Assembly (NCBI GenBank): GCA_902772675.1
Contig: CACYBN010000096.1
Coordinates: 1-15,636 of the forward strand
DNA: 15,636 nucleotides
Direction: 5' to 3'
Source: an uncultured Erysipelotrichaceae bacterium
GTDB lineage: Bacteria; Bacillota_I; Bacilli_A; RF39; UBA660
Shown: one piece after another, positions 1 through 5,899 of the stretch
Layout of the letters: every line of letters begins with the position of its first letter
How positions within the stretch are numbered: position 1 is the first letter of the stretch
The notes under the pieces: model-generated
The model's database searches: none
Told to the model about the DNA's origin: nothing
The model's input: the letters and a program-made list of their open reading frames with translations, nothing else
Translations under genes and position numbers: made by a program

Positions 1-20
1 ATATCTTTATCTCTTAGCAT
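1..20 (-). CDS. Possible 5' end of a divergent gene (partial, runs off left edge)
   Basis: On the minus strand an ATG at 20-18 opens a frame reading MLRDKD before the window ends. It is preceded by an AGGTGAGG Shine-Dalgarno-like sequence (30 down to 23) and by an extended -10, TGATAAAAT (49 down to 41), 20 nt before the ATG. The same promoter/SD arrangement recurs at other gene starts in this window, and that is the main support. Six codons are too few to identify a product, and the call depends on sequence outside the window. Confidence 0.45.
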
Positions 21-40
21 ATCCTCACCTCAACAATCAT

Positions 41-49
41 ATTTTATCA
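41..49 (-). promoter_or_regulatory. Extended -10 promoter for the divergent left-edge gene
   Basis: The minus strand reads TGATAAAAT (extended TGn plus -10 TAAAAT), preceded by TA to give the TRTG form. No clear -35 is visible. It lies back-to-back with the recD2 promoter at 86-94, so 21-142 would be a divergent promoter region. Confidence 0.45.
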
Positions 50-85
50 TAATATCCTGAAAAATAAAGAAAAAAACTTAATTTA

Positions 86-94
86 TGTTATAAT
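86..94 (+). promoter_or_regulatory. Extended -10 promoter for recD2
   Basis: TGTTATAAT has a perfect TATAAT hexamer at 89-94 and a TG one base upstream; the full context is TATGTTATAAT. No recognisable TTGACA-like -35 lies 16-18 nt upstream. The expected transcription start near 101 gives a leader of about 42 nt, longer than at the other promoters here. Confidence 0.6.
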
Positions 95-142
95 AATTAG
101 GATCAATCTAAAAAAATGTCAATAATATAAGTGGAGGTCGAC

Positions 143-2341
143 ATGAAGTCATACATAAAAGGAAAATTCAGTAAAAGTTTATTTATGAGTGATAATGGCT
201 ATGTAGTTGGCCTATTTAAAGTAAAAGAAACAGATAAAATTAATAAAGAATTTATAAATAAAACAGTTACTTTTACTGGTTATTTTCATGAATTAAATGA
301 AAATGATACTTATATATTTAATGGAAACTTTCAAATACATCCTAAATATGGAGAACAATTTGCCGTAGATTCTTATGAAAGATGTATGCCAGAAGAAAAA
401 GATTCAATAGTAGAATTCTTATCATCAGGTTTATTTAAAGGAATAGGTGAAAAGAAAGCAGAAAAGATTGTTTCTAAGTTTGGTACTGATACTTTAAATA
501 TAATAATGGATAATCCTGAAAAATTAGTAAGTGTTCCTACTATAACTAAGAAACAAATAAGTACTCTCCATGATACTTTAGAAGAATATCAAGCTAGTTA
601 TAAGATTATTATAGAATTATCTGAATTGGGTTTTTCTACCAGAGAGAGTATGATTATATATAATAAATATAAAAATAGAACTAAGGATGTTATAGATAAT
701 AATATTTATAAAATATATGAAGATATAAGAGAAATTAATTTTAAAAAGATTGATTCTATTGCTATTAAATTAATGGATAGAGAAGATAATAGAAGAGTAT
801 CTGCGGGTATTATATATGTAATAGAGGAAATATATAATAATATTGGACATAGTTATTTATTGATAAATGAAATATATGATTATATATCTAGAGCACTTAA
901 TACATATATTTCTAAAGAAATATTTATTGAGGCTTTAAATAGTTTAATACTTGATTTAAAAGTTATTAAAAAAGATGAAAAATACTATTTAAAATATATG
1001 TATGAAGATGAGATGCTTATAGTTAATAAGTTAAGTTATTTGGAAAAATTTCCAGATGATCAATATAAGAAGTTTGATAATTATATAGAACAATATCAAA
1101 AAGATGGAGATATTACTTATAACCAATTACAATTAAAAGCAATTAAAAGTGCTTTGACAAAACATGTTTCAGTTATAACTGGAGGACCTGGAAGTGGTAA
1201 AACTACTTTAGTAAAAGCTATTATTGAAATGTATCAATTGTTAAATAAAATGAGTTATAAATCTCTAATGGAGAAAGTTGCTTTATTAGCTCCGACTGGC
1301 AGAGCTAGTAAAAGATTATCTGAAACTACTAATCTACCAGCATCTACTATTCATAGATTTTTGAAATGGAATAAAGATTTAGATAAGTTTCAAATAAATG
1401 AACATAATCAAAGTGATGTAGAATTTGTTATTATAGATGAAGCTTCAATGGTAGATGTATCATTATTTGCATCTTTAATTAGAGGATTAAAACATGATAC
1501 TAAAATAGTTATAGTAGGAGATTATAATCAATTACCGAGTGTAGGACCTGGACAAGTACTTAAAGATTTAATTGAGAGTGATATGATTAATACTGTTAAA
1601 TTAAAGAGTATTTATCGTCAAAAGAATGATTCTCATATTATAAATTTAGCTTATGATGTAAATGAAGGTATAGTTAATAGAGGTCTATTTAATGAAGGAG
1701 AAGATCTTCAATTAATCGAAGTAGATTCTAATGAATTATTAGTTAAAATTAAAGATATTTGCTTTGATAATATAAAAAAGAATTATAGAGATTTTCAAAT
1801 ATTAGTTCCTATGTATAAAACTATTAATGGAATAGATAATATAAATAAAGTAGTTCAAGCTATTTTTAATCCGAAAGATCCTACTAAAAATGAAATTAAA
1901 GTAGGAGATGCAATATATCGTGAAGAGGATAAAATCTTATTATTAAATAATATGCCAGATGAGAATATATTTAATGGTGATATAGGTATAATTGAGAGAA
2001 TAGAAGATAAAGATATCTATATAAATTTCGAAGGAAATATAGTTAAATTTACACCTGCTAATTATCAAAATCTTAAACATGGTTATGCAATTAGTATTCA
2101 TAAGAGTCAAGGAAGTGAATTTAAAACTGTTGTAATACCTGTTGTTAAAGAATATAAAAAGATGCTTTATAGAAAGTTATATTATACTGGTATAACTAGA
2201 GCAAAAGAAAAATTAATCCTAGTAGGGGATTTAAAATATCTAGATATTGCTACACAAAATAATAATTCTGATATGAGAAGAACTACTATTAAAGAAATGT
2301 TAATAGGTAGCTTAGGAGATGCTAATTATGAAAAAGATTAA
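143..2341 (+). CDS. recD2: RecD2-type 5'-3' DNA helicase
   Basis: This is a superfamily 1B DNA helicase of the RecD2 (RecD-like, RecBC-independent) family, which acts in DNA repair and recombination and at stalled forks. The 732-residue length is normal for the family. The N-terminal region (about 1-100, opening MKSYIKGKF) matches the RecD2-specific OB-like part and is followed by a helix-hairpin-helix stretch (about 90-150). Walker A is GGPGSGKTT at 347-355, Walker B IIDEAS at 430-435, with VGDYNQLPSVGPGQ shortly after. The late SF1 motif YAISIHKSQGSEF is at 648-660, followed by YTGITRAKEKL near the C terminus. The start is the ATG at 143 because GGAGG (133-137) sits 5 nt upstream; the in-frame GTG at 131 overlaps that SD. 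The 3' end overlaps the next gene by 14 nt. Confidence 0.95.
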   Translation: MKSYIKGKFSKSLFMSDNGYVVGLFKVKETDKINKEFINKTVTFTGYFHELNENDTYIFNGNFQIHPKYGEQFAVDSYERCMPEEKDSIVEFLSSGLFKGIGEKKAEKIVSKFGTDTLNIIMDNPEKLVSVPTITKKQISTLHDTLEEYQASYKIIIELSELGFSTRESMIIYNKYKNRTKDVIDNNIYKIYEDIREINFKKIDSIAIKLMDREDNRRVSAGIIYVIEEIYNNIGHSYLLINEIYDYISRALNTYISKEIFIEALNSLILDLKVIKKDEKYYLKYMYEDEMLIVNKLSYLEKFPDDQYKKFDNYIEQYQKDGDITYNQLQLKAIKSALTKHVSVITGGPGSGKTTLVKAIIEMYQLLNKMSYKSLMEKVALLAPTGRASKRLSETTNLPASTIHRFLKWNKDLDKFQINEHNQSDVEFVIIDEASMVDVSLFASLIRGLKHDTKIVIVGDYNQLPSVGPGQVLKDLIESDMINTVKLKSIYRQKNDSHIINLAYDVNEGIVNRGLFNEGEDLQLIEVDSNELLVKIKDICFDNIKKNYRDFQILVPMYKTINGIDNINKVVQAIFNPKDPTKNEIKVGDAIYREEDKILLLNNMPDENIFNGDIGIIERIEDKDIYINFEGNIVKFTPANYQNLKHGYAISIHKSQGSEFKTVVIPVVKEYKKMLYRKLYYTGITRAKEKLILVGDLKYLDIATQNNNSDMRRTTIKEMLIGSLGDANYEKD

Positions 2342-2795
2342 GTATATTGTATTTTTTGTTTTATTAATTGCAATTTTAACTATAATAGGATTATTTCTTA
2401 TTAAGAATAATAAAACCGAAGAGAAGAAAATTTTAAAAGAAGAAGTTTCTGAAAAGAAAACAAATAGTAAAACAAGAAAGACTTTAGATAATTCAAATTA
2501 TGTTGGTATATATACATATTCTGATGATTTAGAAACTACTCTTACTTTAACTAAAGGATATGATGCAGTCTTTTATATTGGTGATGATAATAATAAGAGT
2601 TATTATTTAGGAAAGTATCAAGTTGCTGAAAATAAAATAGTTATGTATAAAATTAAAATTATAGATACTACTAATCTAGAAGAAACAAATTTAAATGATG
2701 ATATTTACTTTAATATTGTAAACCCAAATACAATTACGTCAATTTACGGAAGAAATGAAAGTATTAGACTACAAAAAATAGATAATTCTGTTTAA
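2328..2795 (+). CDS. Small membrane-anchored extracytoplasmic protein, unknown function
   Basis: I do not recognise a family. The 155-residue product begins with a short basic segment and one strong hydrophobic helix (about residues 5-25), with no lipobox or clear cleavage site, so it is probably an uncleaved N-terminal anchor. A Lys/Glu/Thr-rich linker (about 27-55) leads to a domain of about 100 residues with alternating beta-like segments and Gly/Tyr/Asp-rich turns (YVGIYTYSDD, YYLGKYQV), which may be a small extracellular beta fold. The ATG at 2328 is chosen over the in-frame ATG at 2319 because AGGAG at 2314-2318 directly abuts 2319 but is 9 nt from 2328. It overlaps recD2 by 14 nt, so translation is probably coupled. 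No functional link to RecD2 is evident. Confidence 0.8.
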   Translation: MKKIKYIVFFVLLIAILTIIGLFLIKNNKTEEKKILKEEVSEKKTNSKTRKTLDNSNYVGIYTYSDDLETTLTLTKGYDAVFYIGDDNNKSYYLGKYQVAENKIVMYKIKIIDTTNLEETNLNDDIYFNIVNPNTITSIYGRNESIRLQKIDNSV

Positions 2796-2798
2796 AAA

Positions 2799-2820
2799 TG
2801 TTATATTTATAATAGGAGGG
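2799..2820 (+). promoter_or_regulatory. Extended -10 promoter plus SD for the Ig-domain gene
   Basis: TGTTATATT at 2799-2807 has an extended -10 layout, and AGGAGGG at 2814-2820 is a strong SD 4-5 nt before the ATG at 2825. The -10 ends 17 nt before the start codon, so the expected +1 (about 2814) coincides with the SD. A TATAAT at 2808-2813 also exists but abuts the SD and is less plausible. No terminator separates this point from the upstream gene, so read-through is also possible. Confidence 0.4.
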
Positions 2821-2824
2821 TCTT

Positions 2825-3916
2825 ATGAAAAGATTAAATAAAATATTATTAATTCTAGTATTAGGATTATTTATAAGTATAAAAAGTGTATTTGCTGTAG
2901 AAATAGAATCTATTTCTATAGCTGAAGGATTTATGAATAATTATCTTGTAGGAGATAAATTTCAATTACACGTTAATTATAATCCTACAAATGATATAGA
3001 TAAAAATATTACATGGAAAAGTTATACCTATGATGAATATACTGGTGTTAGAACAGAAGATAGTTCTGTAGTATCAGTGGATTCTAATGGTAATGTATTA
3101 GTTCTTAAAGAAGGTATTGCAGGGGTAGAAGCTACTTCTGTAAACGGAAAAAATGCTGAGTATTATATTATATCTACTAATAAACCTATTGTATCTTTAA
3201 GTTCTAATAGTGGTAATTTAGAATATGGTAATAGTACTAAACTTAATTATTATGTAGTTCCTAGTAATACTAAAGTAAGTTTTAAAGTAGCAGATACTTC
3301 TATTGCATCAGTAGATGCAAATGGTAATATTACTGCTAAAAAAGAGGGTTCAACTAAAGTATATGTTACTGCTTCAAATGGTAATACAGATACTTATAAT
3401 CTAACAGTTATTAAAAAGAATATTTCTAGTTTATCAGTTGCATCTGTATCAAAAAGAACTTATCTTGGACATAAGATAAAACCTGCAGTTACTGTTAAGC
3501 ATGGAAATTATACATTAAAAGAAGGAAAAGATTATACTTTATATTACAGTAATAATTTATATCCAGGAAAAGCTACTATTAAAATAGTAGGTAAGGGTAA
3601 ATATACTGGAACAAAATATACTAATTTTAATATAGTACCTGCAAAAACTTATATCAGTTATGGTAAAAGTTTATCAAAACATAAAATAACTATTAAATAT
3701 CCTAAAAGAGTAGGTGCTTCTGGATATAAGATAGCTTATAGAAAGAAGGGTACTTCTAAATGGAATTACATCTATACTAGTAAAACTAAATATACTATAT
3801 CAGGATTATCTAGTAAGAAATATTATCAAATAAAAGTAATTCCATATAAAAATATTGATGGTAAAAAAGTAGATGCTTATAATTATTCAAAAATAAAAAC
3901 TGTAAAAGTTAAATAG
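2825..3916 (+). CDS. Secreted Ig-like / FN3-like domain protein
   Basis: This 363-residue exported protein is built from small beta domains. A Sec signal peptide (hydrophobic core about 7-21) likely ends after VFA at residue 24. Two BIG2-type bacterial Ig-like domains follow, about 25-118 and 119-198; both carry the typical pattern of a Ser-x-Val/Ile-Ala/Val-Ser-Val-Asp segment before NGN and a KEG turn. Residues about 199-275 resemble the GKDYTLYYSNN...GKATIKIVGKGKYTGT repeat common in clostridial surface proteins. The C-terminal part (about 276-363) is fibronectin-III-like (SGYKIAYRKKG, YTISGLSSKKYYQIKV) and very basic. There is no LPXTG motif, SLH domain or C-terminal TM helix, so it is probably released or held by charge. 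It lies 10 nt upstream of the AI-2E-type permease gene, implying co-transcription. The ligand is unknown. Confidence 0.85.
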   Translation: MKRLNKILLILVLGLFISIKSVFAVEIESISIAEGFMNNYLVGDKFQLHVNYNPTNDIDKNITWKSYTYDEYTGVRTEDSSVVSVDSNGNVLVLKEGIAGVEATSVNGKNAEYYIISTNKPIVSLSSNSGNLEYGNSTKLNYYVVPSNTKVSFKVADTSIASVDANGNITAKKEGSTKVYVTASNGNTDTYNLTVIKKNISSLSVASVSKRTYLGHKIKPAVTVKHGNYTLKEGKDYTLYYSNNLYPGKATIKIVGKGKYTGTKYTNFNIVPAKTYISYGKSLSKHKITIKYPKRVGASGYKIAYRKKGTSKWNYIYTSKTKYTISGLSSKKYYQIKVIPYKNIDGKKVDAYNYSKIKTVKVK

Positions 3917-3926
3917 GAGTGATCTT

Positions 3927-5150
3927 ATGTTTAAGAGAGAAAAAGATATTAATAAGATTGATTATCATCATTTGAATAAACTTATATATTTAAGTACTAA
4001 GTTTGTTAAATTATTATATAGTATATCTATTTTATGTATTATAGTATTGTTGCTTGCTTTAAGTAAGCAACTTAAATTATTTGATATTTTGGGAGAAATA
4101 TTAAGTATTTTATCTCCATTATTTATAGGTATAATTATTGCATGGTTATTAGATCCAATTGTATCTTTTATGCAAAGTAAAGGTGTTAAAAGAGGAATAG
4201 GAGTTATTACTGTATATTTTGTCTTGATTGGATTCTTTGTTATAATTGGAAGTTTTATAGTTCCTCAATTAGGAAGCCAAATTAATGATATGATTACATC
4301 AGCTCCTTCTACTATAGATAATTTAACTAATTGGATTAATCATTTAATATATTCATTCTCTGATACATATGGACTTGATAGTGCAATTATTAAAGAGAAT
4401 GTATATGCAGTAGCTAGTAATATATTTAAATCATTAACTGTAGATGGACCTACTATGATATTTAGAATAGGTAAAGCTATATTTAGTGGTGGTTTAAATA
4501 TTATTATTGGATTCTTAATAGCTATTTATTTATTAATTGATTTTGATAGAATTAATAAGAGATTATCTAAGACTATTCCTAAAAAGAATAAAGCTGAGAT
4601 AAAAGATTTAACTGATAAATTAAATCAAACTTTAAGAAATTATGTATATGGTACTTTGATAGTTATGTTTATTTTATTCATATGTCAAAGTGTAGGTATG
4701 AGTATAGCAGGAATGAAGGCACCTATGGTATTTGGTCTATTCTGTGCAATTACTAATATCATTCCTTATTTAGGACCATATATTGGAGGTATTCCATCAA
4801 TTATTGTTGGATTTACTATTAGTCCTCAAGTAGGTTTAGGAGTTACTACTTCAGTATTAGTTTGTCAAGGATTAGAAAGTTATTTATTAACTCCAACTGT
4901 AATGAGTAAAACAATGAAATTACATCCTGTAACTATAATAATTGGGTTATTGTTATTTGGTCATTTCTTTGGTATACTAGGTATGTTGTTTGCAACACCA
5001 ATTATATCTTGTTGTAAAATATTCTTAATATTTATTATTAAAAAATATCATTTATTTAATTTAGATGATGATGAAAATAAACATTATGAACATGATGAAG
5101 ACATAGATTTAATTATAGATGAAATTGAAGATATAGAAGAAGATGCGTAG
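3927..5150 (+). CDS. AI-2E family transporter (multi-pass permease)
   Basis: This integral membrane protein belongs to the AI-2E transporter family (TqsA/YdbI/YtvI-like), whose substrates are mostly unproven; despite the name, members include ion and small-molecule exporters. The 407 residues show about eight hydrophobic segments (roughly 30-46, 56-76, 91-113, 187-206, 237-260, 264-283, 286-312, 332-371), a soluble stretch between the third and fourth (about 114-180), and the family signature region NIIPYLGPYIGGIPS at 277-291. The last 30 or so residues are an unusual acidic tail (DDDEN, HDEDID, DEIEDIEEDA), probably cytoplasmic. The start is supported by AGGAGTGAT (3915-3923) 3 nt before the ATG. 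The SD overlaps the stop codon of the upstream Ig-domain gene. No terminator follows; the T-box leader begins right after the stop. Confidence 0.9.
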   Translation: MFKREKDINKIDYHHLNKLIYLSTKFVKLLYSISILCIIVLLLALSKQLKLFDILGEILSILSPLFIGIIIAWLLDPIVSFMQSKGVKRGIGVITVYFVLIGFFVIIGSFIVPQLGSQINDMITSAPSTIDNLTNWINHLIYSFSDTYGLDSAIIKENVYAVASNIFKSLTVDGPTMIFRIGKAIFSGGLNIIIGFLIAIYLLIDFDRINKRLSKTIPKKNKAEIKDLTDKLNQTLRNYVYGTLIVMFILFICQSVGMSIAGMKAPMVFGLFCAITNIIPYLGPYIGGIPSIIVGFTISPQVGLGVTTSVLVCQGLESYLLTPTVMSKTMKLHPVTIIIGLLLFGHFFGILGMLFATPIISCCKIFLIFIIKKYHLFNLDDDENKHYEHDEDIDLIIDEIEDIEEDA

Positions 5151-5323
5151 ATAAAGATGAGTATAAATAGAATACTTAATAGAGAGTCTTAGCTGGTGGA
5201 AATAAGACAAGGATATATTTAGAAAGCTACTTTGGAGCATCATCGGTAATACCGTTAGATTAATTAAGATCCAAGTAGGATGGTACCGCGTGTAAACGCT
5301 CCTATTATTTGGATCTTTTTTTA
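5151..5323 (+). promoter_or_regulatory. T-box riboswitch (tRNA-Ala sensing) upstream of kinase-alaS
   Basis: The leader has the hallmarks of a T-box transcription-attenuation riboswitch. The stem I base GATGA (5156-5160) pairs with TCATC (5240-5244), with an AGTA loop-E-like element at 5160-5163 and AGAGAG at 5181-5186. A distal arm GTCTT/AAGAC (5186-5190/5204-5208) carries GGTGG. Stem III is CGGT/ACCG (5244-5254). The T-box sequence AGGATGGTACCGCG is at 5277-5290, with antiterminator helices AGGA/TCCT and GCGT/ACGC. The likely specifier is GCA (Ala) at 5237-5239, just before the base stem. The tRNA-acceptor bulge reads TGGT, matching a 3' ACCA end and hence discriminator A. Both fit alaS downstream. 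The overlapping codon AGC (5236-5238) cannot be excluded from sequence alone. Uncharged tRNA-Ala should promote read-through. Confidence 0.93.
5266..5322 (+). terminator. Conditional terminator of the T-box leader
   Basis: AAGATCCAA (5266-5274) is perfectly complementary to TTGGATCTT (5309-5317), followed by a 7-T run (5316-5322). The two arms enclose the whole T-box antiterminator, whose own helices (TAGGA/TCCTA and GCGT/ACGC) lie between them, so the intrinsic terminator is one long interrupted hairpin. In most T-box leaders the terminator instead re-uses the 3' antiterminator strand with sequence further downstream; no such partner is visible here. Confidence 0.75.
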
Positions 5324-5340
5324 TAAATAGGAGGATTTTT

Positions 5341-5898
5341 ATGGGTAAATTAATTGCTGTTGTTGGAATGAGTGGAAGTGGAAAAGCTGGAGTTACTGAT
5401 TATTTAGAAGAAAAAGGTTGGACAAAACTTTATTTTGGTGGAATAACATATAAGTTAATGAAAGAAGCTGGAATTGAGCGTGATATTGATGGTAAAAATG
5501 AAAAAGAATTTCGTGAAAAATTACGAGCCGAATATGGACCAGAATGTTATGCAAAATTTTTAGAAGATGATATTAGAAATGCACTAGATAAGGGAGATGA
5601 TGTTGTGTTAGATGGTTTATATTCTTGGTATGAATATAAGTATTTAATTGAACGTTTTCCTAATTTAAAATTAATTTGTGTTGTAGCTGATAAGAATATT
5701 CGTTATGAAAGAGTAGCAAAAAGACCTGATCGTCCGTTTGATAGAGAAGCTATTATTTATCGCGACAAAACTGAAATTGAAAATTTAGCTAAAGGTGGTC
5801 CAATAGCTTATGCTGATTATTATATTTTAAATAACGATTCATTTGAGGAGTTTTATATAAGATTAAAAGAAATATTAAAAAATATAGAAGGTGTATAA
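5341..5898 (+). CDS. P-loop nucleotide kinase-like protein (UPF0200 / dephospho-CoA kinase-like, AAA_18)
   Basis: The 185-residue soluble P-loop protein has the size of a nucleoside/nucleotide kinase. The P-loop is GMSGSGK at 9-15, followed by Ala16 where classical Walker A has Ser/Thr. A substrate-binding region follows, then LDGLYSW as the probable second-strand motif. The C-terminal stretch (RPDRPFDREAI...YRD...AYADYYILNND) resembles the lid and ending of archaeal UPF0200 proteins, which are related to dephospho-CoA kinases and often also lack that Ser/Thr. The substrate is unproven. It starts with AGGAGG (5329-5334) 6 nt upstream, immediately after the T-box, and ends 1 nt before alaS, so it should be controlled by tRNA-Ala charging. 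Seven of its twelve Arg codons are CGN, whereas flanking genes use almost only AGA, hinting at a different origin or expression history. Confidence 0.75.
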   Translation: MGKLIAVVGMSGSGKAGVTDYLEEKGWTKLYFGGITYKLMKEAGIERDIDGKNEKEFREKLRAEYGPECYAKFLEDDIRNALDKGDDVVLDGLYSWYEYKYLIERFPNLKLICVVADKNIRYERVAKRPDRPFDREAIIYRDKTEIENLAKGGPIAYADYYILNNDSFEEFYIRLKEILKNIEGV

Positions 5899-5899
5899 A

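Noticed and set aside
4020..4075. TTGCTTGCTTTAAGTAAGCAA inverted repeat inside the AI-2E-type permease gene, considered as a terminator
   Set aside because: It lies within a conserved TM-coding region with no T-run after it, and the coding frame is intact through it.
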